Of a DNA stretch of 64,000 nucleotides, positions 52,040 through 59,449 are shown one piece after another. The stretch comes from Fen-1254 sp963769605 (GTDB lineage Bacteria; Bacteroidota; Ignavibacteria; UBA10030). The translations under genes and the position numbers were made by a program. Numbering within the stretch: the stretch's first letter is position 1; each line of letters starts with the position of its first letter. The notes beneath the pieces were generated by a model that was not told where the DNA came from, ran no database searches, and worked only from the letters and a program-made list of their open reading frames with translations. The stretch spans positions 310,001-374,000 of the forward strand of contig CAVYML010000003.1 in NCBI GenBank assembly GCA_963769605.1, given 5' to 3'.

Positions 52040-54445
52040 ATGAACAACATACGTCTTTCGATAGTAGTCCGGGGCGCCGTGCAGGGAGTCGGGTTTCGCC
52101 CGTTTGTGTACCGGCTTGCTGCGGAATTAAAACTGACCGGCTGGGTGATGAACTCCGCACAGGGGGTTTTCATAGAAGCGGAGGGCAGTAAAGAAATATT
52201 AGATCGGTTTTTATTAAAAGTGCAGCGGGAAGCGCCCCCGCGGGCTTCCATTCAGAGCTTTGAATTTTCTTTCCTTGATCCGGTCGGATTCACCTCTTTT
52301 GATATTCGAACAAGCGGCGCTTCCGGACCCAAAAGTGCATTCGTGCTCCCGGATATTGCAACATGTCCCGAATGTCTCCGCGAAATTTTCGATCCTGCAA
52401 ATCGCCGCTACCGGTACCCGTTTACGAATTGCACCAATTGCGGCCCGCGATTTACTATCATCGAAGCCCTGCCGTACGACCGCCCGAATACATCGATGAA
52501 AAAATTTGCTATGTGCCAGGCATGCCGTGAGGAATACGAAAATCCGTCCGACCGGAGATTCCATGCGCAGCCCAATGCATGTCCCGTCTGCGGTCCGAAA
52601 TTAACACTATGGAACAATGCAGGAACACCGCTGGCAGAGGGACACGAAGCGCTGCTCGGAGCGGCGGAAGCGATTCGTTCCGGCCGCATCATTGCGGTCA
52701 AAGGAATCGGCGGATTCCATTTAATGGCCGATGCGCGCAATTCCGGAGCCGAACAGCTTTTACGGAAGCGCAAACACCGGGAAGAAAAACCTTTTGCGAT
52801 CATGGTCCCTTCTCTGGAGATAGCAAAACAATTGTGCATGATAGATGATCTGGAAGAACGTTTGCTGACGTCCCCGGAAGCTCCGATCGTACTTCTGCAG
52901 CGGCTTCCGATTCCAAATTCAGAAAATTGTAAAAAATCGCCAATCGCCAATAATCCTCATTCTTCATTCTTCATTCTGCCTTCTGCCTTATCAAAGAACC
53001 CTTACCTCGGCCTCATGCTTCCATATTCGCCGCTGCATCATCTTCTCATGCACGAACTCGGATTTCCGGTTATTGCGACAAGCGGCAATTTATCCGACGA
53101 ACCGATTTGCATCAATGAACGGGAAGCGCTGGAGCGATTGCGCGGGATTGCAGATTTATTTCTTGTGCACGACCGCCCGATTGTCCGTCATGCGGACGAT
53201 TCCATCGTCCGTATCATGGCGGGATGGGAATCGATTCAGCGGCGGGCGCGCGGTTTTGCGCCGCTGCCGGTTTCCATCGGATCTGCAGGAGAAGAAACGC
53301 TGCTTGCTGTCGGAGCACATTTAAAAAATTCGATCGCGTTGAAAGTGGGAAAGGATGTATTTATCAGTCAGCATATCGGCGATCTTGAAACCCAACAGTC
53401 GATGGAGACATTCCGCGCTGTGATTCGCGATTTTGAAACATTGTACGATGCGAAGCCAGTACGCATCATTTCCGACCTCCATCCGGAATATCTTTCTACT
53501 CAGTATGCAGCCGGCACCGGAATTGAAGTCGAACAGGTGCAGCATCATTATGCACATATTGCATCATGCATGGCAGAGAACCGGATTGATGGAGAAGTTC
53601 TCGGTGTTGCATGGGACGGAACCGGCTACGGTTCCGATGGAACCATCTGGGGCGGTGAATTTCTGCTGACCACAAAAGTTTCATACCGGCGAGTGGCTGC
53701 ATTCAGGTCATTTTCGCTTCCCGGCAGCGAAAAAGCAATCAAAGAACCGCGCCGTACTGCATTCGGAATTTTATTCGAAATGTTCGGTCAGGATGTTTGC
53801 GGCCGGAACGATCTTCTGCCAATTCGGGAATTTTCCGGGAAAGAACTTGTCCTCCTGTCGACGATGATCAAGAATCGCATCAACTCTCCCCGGACGACAA
53901 GCGCAGGACGTTTATTCGATGCTGTGGCTTCGATCATTGGATTGCGGCAGGTGATACGCCATGAAGGCCAGGCTGCAATGGAATTAGAGTACTTAACGGC
54001 TGAGAGCAGTCACACATTAATAAACGGCAGCTATCAGTTTGCAATTCGCACTGATCCGATGCCCTTGAATTTTGAAATAAACACGGGAGCACCGCATCAC
54101 TCCGGCAGCTCGCAAGTAGAAAATAAAATTGAAGAGCCGCTTTTGATTGTGGATTGGAGCGATATGATAGGGGAGATCATCGACGATATAACTCATAAAA
54201 TACCGCTTGCCGAGATTTCCGTGAAATTCCATCATACGCTTGCTGAAGTTATTGTTGAAGCTGCAAAGCGGATGGGTCTGCTGCGTGTCGTGCTTTCTGG
54301 CGGATGTTTCCAGAACCGCTTTCTTACCGAACGCACTATCGAGCGGCTGACGAAAGAAGGTTTCCATCCGTACTGGCATCAGCGTGTTCCGCCGAACGAC
54401 GGCGGTATTGCTCTGGGACAGATATATGCGGCAGTGCGCAAATGA
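52040..54445 (+). CDS. hypF: Carbamoyltransferase HypF ([NiFe]-hydrogenase maturation)
   Basis: 801 residues. Uses carbamoyl phosphate and ATP to make the thiocyanate on HypE that becomes the cyanide ligands of [NiFe]-hydrogenase. Domains in order: acylphosphatase-like (VRGAVQGVGFRPFVYRLAAE, about 1-90), two zinc fingers (CPECLREIF, TNCTNCGPRF, CQACREEY, CPVCGP), a YrdC-type domain (from about 200) and a Kae1-like domain (HHYAHIASCMAEN; GVAWDGTGYGSDG; SGGCFQNRFL). An odd segment at about residues 300-317 (SPIANNPHSSFFILPSALSK) is encoded by a 7-nt repeat tract and lengthens the linker before the LPYSPLHHLLM motif. The frame stays open. Confidence 0.95.
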   Translation: MNNIRLSIVVRGAVQGVGFRPFVYRLAAELKLTGWVMNSAQGVFIEAEGSKEILDRFLLKVQREAPPRASIQSFEFSFLDPVGFTSFDIRTSGASGPKSAFVLPDIATCPECLREIFDPANRRYRYPFTNCTNCGPRFTIIEALPYDRPNTSMKKFAMCQACREEYENPSDRRFHAQPNACPVCGPKLTLWNNAGTPLAEGHEALLGAAEAIRSGRIIAVKGIGGFHLMADARNSGAEQLLRKRKHREEKPFAIMVPSLEIAKQLCMIDDLEERLLTSPEAPIVLLQRLPIPNSENCKKSPIANNPHSSFFILPSALSKNPYLGLMLPYSPLHHLLMHELGFPVIATSGNLSDEPICINEREALERLRGIADLFLVHDRPIVRHADDSIVRIMAGWESIQRRARGFAPLPVSIGSAGEETLLAVGAHLKNSIALKVGKDVFISQHIGDLETQQSMETFRAVIRDFETLYDAKPVRIISDLHPEYLSTQYAAGTGIEVEQVQHHYAHIASCMAENRIDGEVLGVAWDGTGYGSDGTIWGGEFLLTTKVSYRRVAAFRSFSLPGSEKAIKEPRRTAFGILFEMFGQDVCGRNDLLPIREFSGKELVLLSTMIKNRINSPRTTSAGRLFDAVASIIGLRQVIRHEGQAAMELEYLTAESSHTLINGSYQFAIRTDPMPLNFEINTGAPHHSGSSQVENKIEEPLLIVDWSDMIGEIIDDITHKIPLAEISVKFHHTLAEVIVEAAKRMGLLRVVLSGGCFQNRFLTERTIERLTKEGFHPYWHQRVPPNDGGIALGQIYAAVRK
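52937..52990 (+). repeat. Heptamer tract inside the hypF coding sequence
   Basis: Fifty-four bases of 7-nt units (ATCGCCA twice, then TCATTCT three times and GCCTTCT/GCCTTAT). They are in frame and stop-free within hypF. The units match the style of the intergenic tracts; GCCAATCGC also occurs at 51791 and 51871. Confidence 0.75.
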
Positions 54446-54604
54446 TTACAGTGATTACACAGATTACACTGATTTGACGCAGATGGTAGATTTCACAGAT
54501 TGTGCTGATGATGATTAAAATATTGAATTTCGTTTACACGAAATAACATTCTCAGGCCTCCGGCTACAGATTTAGCGCAGATGGCAGATTTCGCAGATTG
54601 ATGG
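54443..54604. repeat. Nonamer tracts (ATTACACAG units) after hypF
   Basis: 9-nt units ATTACAGTG, ATTACACAG, ATTACACTG and ATTTCACAG fill 54443-54505. A related block (GCGCAGATGGCAGATTTCGC) lies at about 54577-54604. In reverse complement the unit is CTGTGTAAT, the same family as the AATCTGTGT units at 57862. The rest of the gap to 54730 has short GCCTCCGGCT fragments and no gene. Confidence 0.7.
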
Positions 54605-54729
54605 CATATATCACTCATGCAGGCGGGTAAACCTCCGGCTGCATATGATATGTATTCCGGAAAAAGTTGCGCTTTGACGTTAAGTTTTCAATATTATAAT
54701 CAGGACATTGAAGCAAAGGAAAGAGAAAT

Positions 54730-54978
54730 ATGTGTTTGGCAGTTCCGGGAAAAGTTTTAGAGATTCATTCGAACATTGAACCCGTTACGGGTACGGTCGA
54801 TTTCGGCGGCATTCGGAAAAATGTCAGTCTCGAACTCGTGCCGGAAGTGAAGGTCGGCGAGTATGTAGTTGTGCATGTGGGATTCGCAATCAGCATTGTG
54901 GACGAAGAAGATGCGATGGAGACGTTGAAACTTTTCGAGCAGATGGGGGAAAAACTCGAAGATGAAAGCAGCGGCTGA
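54730..54978 (+). CDS. hypC: Hydrogenase maturation chaperone HypC
   Basis: 82 residues beginning MCLAVPGKVLEI, with the conserved Cys2 that binds the Fe(CN)2CO unit together with HypD. Mid-protein VDFGGIRKNVSLELVPEVKV and the VGFAISIVDEEDA segment are typical. AAAGGAAAGAG precedes the ATG. It is 3 nt upstream of hypD. A small acidic tail ends the protein. Confidence 0.95.
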   Translation: MCLAVPGKVLEIHSNIEPVTGTVDFGGIRKNVSLELVPEVKVGEYVVVHVGFAISIVDEEDAMETLKLFEQMGEKLEDESSG

Positions 54979-54981
54979 TTT

Positions 54982-56094
54982 GTGAAATTTGTTCACGAAT
55001 ATCGAGATGCATCTCCGGCGCGAAACCTTGCCGCTCAAATCAAATCTGCGGTCACGAAACCGTGGATGATTATGGAAATCTGCGGCGGTCAGACGCACAC
55101 AATTGTCAAAACAGGCATCGCCGAAATTCTTCCTCCGGAAATTACGCTTGTCCACGGTCCCGGTTGTCCCGTCTGCGTTACACCTTTGGAGTTGATCGAT
55201 AAAGCAGTTGCCATCGCTTCGCTGCCGGATGTGATTTTCACTTCCTTCGGCGATATGCTGCGCGTGCCCGGATCGCAAAAGGATTTGCTGGCGGTCAAAG
55301 CGCAGGGAGGGGATGTTCGCATCGTCTATTCCCCGATGGATGCGGTGGCTCTTGCACAGCAAAATCCGGAAAAGAAAATTGTTTTCTTTGCGGTCGGGTT
55401 CGAAACCACAGCGCCGGCAAATGCTCTTTCGGTTCGGCATGCTAAGCGCCTCGGCCTGAAAAATTATTTCATTCTTACCTCGCATGTTTTAGTTCCGCCC
55501 GCCATCGAAGCGATTCTCGGTTCGCCGGTCAATCGTGTTCAGGCATTTTTAGCTGCGGGACATGTGTGTACCATTATGGGGTACGAAGAATATATTCCTC
55601 TTGCCCGACGTTTCCGCACGCCGATTGTCGTTACCGGTTTCGAACCGGCGGATATTTTGCAGGGAATCCTGATGGCGGTGCGCCAGCTCGAAGAGGGGCG
55701 TTATGAAGTGGAAAATCAATATTCCCGCATCGTTCGGCGTGAAGGCAACGTAGAAGGGAAAAAAGTCATTGCGGAAATTTTTAAAACAATCGACCGCCAA
55801 TGGCGCGGCATTGGTACGATTCCCCGGAGCGGATATGCGCTGCGGACGGAATATGAAGAATTCGACGCGGAAAAAGTTTTCCATGTCGCGGCAATCTCGG
55901 CGCAGGAATCGCCGCTCTGTATTGCAGGCAGTATTATGCAGGGGTTGAAAAAGCCGGTCGATTGCACGGCGTTCGGAAAACAATGCAAACCGGAATCCCC
56001 GCTGGGAGCGCCGATGGTCTCTTCGGAGGGCGCCTGCGCAGCATATTATCATTATGCCCTTGCCGGTCAAAAAGCGCACAGGTTACAGGAATAA
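54982..56094 (+). CDS. hypD: Hydrogenase maturation protein HypD
   Basis: 370 residues. A [4Fe-4S] scaffold that with HypC assembles the Fe(CN)2CO centre. Motifs: ICGGQTHTIVKTGI, VHGPGCPVCVTP, FAVGFETTAPA and the C-terminal cysteine region (CTAFGKQCKPESPLGAPMVS, then EGACAAYY). The start is GTG at 54982, three bases after the hypC stop; no ATG is available upstream. Normal length. Confidence 0.96.
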   Translation: MKFVHEYRDASPARNLAAQIKSAVTKPWMIMEICGGQTHTIVKTGIAEILPPEITLVHGPGCPVCVTPLELIDKAVAIASLPDVIFTSFGDMLRVPGSQKDLLAVKAQGGDVRIVYSPMDAVALAQQNPEKKIVFFAVGFETTAPANALSVRHAKRLGLKNYFILTSHVLVPPAIEAILGSPVNRVQAFLAAGHVCTIMGYEEYIPLARRFRTPIVVTGFEPADILQGILMAVRQLEEGRYEVENQYSRIVRREGNVEGKKVIAEIFKTIDRQWRGIGTIPRSGYALRTEYEEFDAEKVFHVAAISAQESPLCIAGSIMQGLKKPVDCTAFGKQCKPESPLGAPMVSSEGACAAYYHYALAGQKAHRLQE

Positions 56095-56133
56095 ATAATT
56101 TTACACCTTCGCAAGGTGGGAGGTAAAAAAAAG

Positions 56134-56236
56134 GAATCACGGTAGGACAAACATTCCTGTTTGTCATCACGGACAGGCAGTCAGGCAGTCAGGCAAGCAA
56201 GAATGCTTGCCCTACCGTCAAAAAAGAATCACGGTA
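56134..56236. repeat. Palindromic dispersed element between hypD and hypE
   Basis: Reverse-oriented copy: ATCACGGTAGGACAAACATT at the left, ATGCTTGCCCTACCGTC at the right. Between them three imperfect CAGGCAGT units add length. A small CACCTT-CGC-AAGGTG hairpin lies just before it at 56103-56117. Confidence 0.75.
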
Positions 56237-56251
56237 TTTTATGGTAAAATT

Positions 56252-57313
56252 ATGGAAAAAGAAAAAATAGATTTCAACGGTTTTTCGTGTCCACTGCCGA
56301 TCAGCGAATACCCACAGGTTCTGCTCGCTCATGGGGGCGGGGGAAGACTTTCCCACCAGTTAATTCAAAAAATATTTGCGGCTCAATTTAAGAACGAATT
56401 TCTGGATCCGCTTCATGACGGCGCTGTAATTGCCGTCGATGCAGTTCGGATTGCATATTCGACGGATTCCTATGTTGTCAATCCTATTTTTTTCCCTGGA
56501 GGGGACATCGGAACTCTTGCGGTAAACGGAACGGTGAACGATCTCTCCATGTGCGGCGCGCGACCCCGGTATCTTTCCGCCGGATTTATTATCGAAGAAG
56601 GACTGTCGATGGACGACTTATGGCGCGTGGTTGTTGCCATGAGCAAGGCGGCAAAAACGGCGGGTGTACAGATCGTCACAGGAGACACGAAGGTCGTCGA
56701 CCGGGGCAAAGGCGACAAAATTTTTATCAACACATCGGGTATCGGCATCATACCGGAAGGAAGAGATGTGGCTCCGTCTAAAGCGGAGGCGGGAGATGTT
56801 GTCCTCTTGAGCGGCACAATTGCGGATCACGGCATTGCGATTATGTCCGTTCGGCAGGGACTTGAATTCGATACGCAAATTAAAAGCGATTGTGCTCCGC
56901 TTAATGATCTGGTCGAAACGATGTTTGCTGCAAGTGCGGATATTCATGTTCTGCGGGACCCGACGAGAGGCGGCATTGCGTCCACATTGAACGAAATAGC
57001 GGAAAGCGCACGTTTGGGCATCGAGCTTGTCGAAGAATCGATTCCGGTTTCCGAAGAAGTCGGAGGCGCCTGCGAGATACTCGGATTCGATCCGCTGTAT
57101 GTAGCCAATGAAGGAAAACTGATTGCGTTCGCTGCTCCGGATGATGCGGAAAAATTATTGGAAGCTATGCGGAAACATCCGCTCGGCAAAAAATCCGCGG
57201 CAATCGGCCGTGTCGTTGCAGCACACGCAGGAACGGTGTTGATGAAAACGCGGATCGGCGGATCGCGGGTTGTCGATATGCTGTCGGGGGAGCAGCTGCC
57301 GAGGATATGTTAA
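56252..57313 (+). CDS. hypE: Hydrogenase maturation protein HypE
   Basis: 353 residues from ATG 56252; further upstream codons lie in repeat DNA. HypE dehydrates the thiocarboxamide that HypF places on its C-terminal cysteine. That cysteine is present: the chain ends LPRIC. The PurM-like ATP-binding fold shows LAHGGGGRLSHQLI, the STDSYVVNPIFFPGGDIG metal-binding region, GDTKVVDRGKGDK, and RDPTRGGIASTLNEIA. The palindromic element separates it from hypD by about 157 nt. hypA, hypB and hydrogenase structural genes are not in the window. Confidence 0.95.
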   Translation: MEKEKIDFNGFSCPLPISEYPQVLLAHGGGGRLSHQLIQKIFAAQFKNEFLDPLHDGAVIAVDAVRIAYSTDSYVVNPIFFPGGDIGTLAVNGTVNDLSMCGARPRYLSAGFIIEEGLSMDDLWRVVVAMSKAAKTAGVQIVTGDTKVVDRGKGDKIFINTSGIGIIPEGRDVAPSKAEAGDVVLLSGTIADHGIAIMSVRQGLEFDTQIKSDCAPLNDLVETMFAASADIHVLRDPTRGGIASTLNEIAESARLGIELVEESIPVSEEVGGACEILGFDPLYVANEGKLIAFAAPDDAEKLLEAMRKHPLGKKSAAIGRVVAAHAGTVLMKTRIGGSRVVDMLSGEQLPRIC

Positions 57314-57480
57314 GGTGCTGCCGTGCTGCAGTTCGACGTTCAATGTTCTAAGTTAAGAAGTGATCTGGTTATTCTGCTTGTCAGTTTCAGAATGAATAAT
57401 GCTAAGGCATTATGGCATTCTTAGGCCTCCGGCTGTAGTGCGTAGTTCAATTTTATTAATTTCATCATGGGGAAGAGATT

Positions 57481-57855
57481 ATGGGGGAAGAATATCCATT
57501 AAAGGAGATTACGGAAAAAATCATCGGAGCTGCGTTTAAAGTCCACAACAATCTCGGTGAGGGTTTCCATGAAAAAGTTTATGAAAATGCTTTAATAGAA
57601 GAATTGAAAACTGCAGGTTTAAAGGCGGAACAACAGAAACAACTTGTTGTCCTTTACGGCGGCAAACCGGTCGGCGATTTTATTGCAGATATTTTAGTTG
57701 AAAGTTCAGTATTATGTGAATTGAAAGCGGTTAAGATATTGGAAAAAAGTCATGAACAGCAGTTGCTCCAGTACCTGAGATCGTCAGGCCTGCATGTAGG
57801 TCTTCTCATTAATTTTGGATCAAGTGTTCAAATCCGCAGAAAAATTAATATGTGA
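57481..57855 (+). CDS. GxxExxY protein (PD-(D/E)XK nuclease-like)
   Basis: 124 residues. Contains the family-defining G-x2-E-x2-Y in GFHEKVYENAL (Gly28, Glu31, Tyr34). A nuclease-like core follows: VGDFIADILVESSVLCELKA, where the Asp and the ELK match a PD-(D/E)XK metal site. Function is unknown; nucleic-acid cleavage is suggested by the fold only. GGGGAAGAG lies before the ATG. It is isolated: repeats of the 9-nt family begin 7 nt after its stop codon. Confidence 0.85.
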   Translation: MGEEYPLKEITEKIIGAAFKVHNNLGEGFHEKVYENALIEELKTAGLKAEQQKQLVVLYGGKPVGDFIADILVESSVLCELKAVKILEKSHEQQLLQYLRSSGLHVGLLINFGSSVQIRRKINM

Positions 57856-57861
57856 GATTCC

Positions 57862-58023
57862 AATCTGAGTAATCTGTGAAATCAAACATCTGCGGAAAAT
57901 CAGCGTAATCTGCGCAATCAAGTATGTGCGTTCAATCAGTGAAATCTGAGCAATCAATCAGTTCAATCAGTGAAATCTGTGTAATCAAACATCTGCGTAA
58001 AATCAGTGGAATCTGAGCAATCA
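57862..58023. repeat. Tandem array of a 36-nt unit built from 9-nt words
   Basis: Copies start at 57862, 57898, 57934 (shortened to 31 nt), 57965 and 58001 (partial). Each is two 9-nt words of type AATCNGNGN followed by an 18-nt word of type AATCAAACATCTGCGNAA. The array runs directly into the ATG of the radical SAM gene at 58024. There are no spacers, so it is not a CRISPR array. Confidence 0.8.
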
Positions 58024-58956
58024 ATGTATAAATATATCTTCGGTCCCGTTCCTTCCCGCCGTCTCGGCCTCTCACTCGGCGTGGACATCATTCCGCCAAA
58101 ACTCTGTACATTAGACTGTATCTATTGCGAGGTCGGTGCAACGGATAAGCGGGGACTTGCGCGGAAGGAATATTTCCCGGCTGCGGAAATTCTGGATGAG
58201 ATAAGACTTTCCATTGCAGAGCATCCGGATCTCGATCATATCACATTGTCCGGTTCCGGCGAGCCGACGCTGAACTCCGCAATCGGCGAAATTATACGCG
58301 GAATAAAGCGCATGACCGGCATTCCGGTCGCTGTTCTGACGAACGGTACGCTGCTCACACTTCCCGAAGTGCGGAACGATCTACTGGAAGCGGATATTGT
58401 TTCGCCTTCGCTGGATGCCGTCTCTGCCGAAGTATTTAATAAAATCGACCGACCGCATCCAAAGCTCGATATCGACGCGATTATCGGAGGCATAGCGCAA
58501 TTCCGGAAAGAATATTCCGGAGTCTTATGGCTGGAAGTGCTTTTTGTGAAGGATATAAACGACAGCGACGAAGAAGTACAGAAATTGAAAAGCGCAATCA
58601 CGGCAATCAACCCGGATAAAATTCATATCAATACAGTAGTACGTCCGCCGACGGAAGTATCGGCACATCCGGTCGGAGAAGAGCGGCTGCGGGAAATTCT
58701 TAAAGTGTTCGGTGAAAAAGCTGAAATTATCGGAGTCTACAAGGAAAAACATAAGACCGAAGAGCGCAACGGCAGTGAAGAGGCGATACTGGCGCTGCTC
58801 CGCCGCCGCGCAATGACTATAGAAGGAATTACATCCGCCCTGATGATGCGTGCAGAAGAGGTTCTTCCTGTGTTGAAGAAAATGGTAGAAGGCAATCTTA
58901 TAAGCCAATTTATTTTTCAGGGAGAAGATTTTTTTCAGGCGATAGAAAAAAAATAG
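58024..58956 (+). CDS. Radical SAM protein with a C-terminal winged-helix-like region
   Basis: 310 residues from ATG 58024. The SAM-cluster motif C-x3-C-x2-C is present as CTLDCIYC (Cys28, 32, 35), preceded by GPVPSRRLGLSLGVDIIPPK. This start and the HITLSGSGEPTLNSAIGEII segment match the COG0731-like group (Fe-S oxidoreductases related to wyosine-type enzymes). The last 70 residues (EEAILALLRRRAMTIEGITS) look like a helix-turn-helix module. Substrate unknown. No Shine-Dalgarno sequence precedes the start, which abuts the 36-nt repeat array. Confidence 0.85.
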   Translation: MYKYIFGPVPSRRLGLSLGVDIIPPKLCTLDCIYCEVGATDKRGLARKEYFPAAEILDEIRLSIAEHPDLDHITLSGSGEPTLNSAIGEIIRGIKRMTGIPVAVLTNGTLLTLPEVRNDLLEADIVSPSLDAVSAEVFNKIDRPHPKLDIDAIIGGIAQFRKEYSGVLWLEVLFVKDINDSDEEVQKLKSAITAINPDKIHINTVVRPPTEVSAHPVGEERLREILKVFGEKAEIIGVYKEKHKTEERNGSEEAILALLRRRAMTIEGITSALMMRAEEVLPVLKKMVEGNLISQFIFQGEDFFQAIEKK

Positions 58957-58963
58957 TTGTTTT

Positions 58964-59062
58964 GTTCATCGGTTTGTCGGTTCGTCTGTTCGTCGGTTTG
59001 TTTGTCGGTTCGTTTGTTTGTCGGTTCGTTGGTTTGTCGGTTCGTTGGTTTGTCGGTTCAAT
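58964..59062. repeat. Octamer tract (GTTCGTTG / GTTTGTCG units)
   Basis: About twelve 8-nt units (GTTCATCG, GTTTGTCG, GTTCGTCT, GTTCGTTG...) with one 4-nt slip. It begins a few bases after the stop codon of the radical SAM gene. The reverse complement (CGACAAAC, CGATGAAC) resembles the CTGACAAA/CTGATGAA units at 51829. Confidence 0.8.
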
Positions 59063-59111
59063 AGTTTACAGTTTATCTTTTACCATGTTCTAATTTGAAT
59101 CCCGCTATTTG

Positions 59112-59222
59112 GAGGTTGTCTAAAAAGTTCATTTGATGGTAGGGTAGGCATTCTTGCCTGCTGTCCATGATGACAAACAGGAATGTTTGTCCTACCATGA
59201 TTTTTTCATTTTGGACAACATC
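59112..59222. repeat. 111-bp palindromic dispersed element
   Basis: Outer arms GAGGTTGTC and GACAACATC. The core runs from GGTAGGGTAGGCATTCTTGC to GAATGTTTGTCCTACC. Exactly as long as the copy at 63079-63189. The rest of the gap to 59449 holds the nifJ leader and no gene. Confidence 0.75.
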
Positions 59223-59449
59223 GCGCGGGATAACATTTTTGGGCTTCCGGCTAATTGACAACCCGCAATTTATCATTCACCGCTTGTAATTACTGTTAAT
59301 CGGAAAAAATGCTATTTCTGCAAATTGGCATGTCTGTTAGGCTTATAGTGCTGGAAAAATAAGGGAATTTCTTACTTGCAGAATGGAACATTTCTTGCGA
59401 TTTTATAGGCTGAGAAGAAAAATGCCACAACGAAAGAAAGATACCTAAA

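Noticed and set aside
57862..58023. Possible CRISPR array (regular 36-nt repeat)
   Set aside because: The units are contiguous with no unique spacers, are degenerate, and no cas gene is nearby. It is a tandem repeat of 9-nt words.
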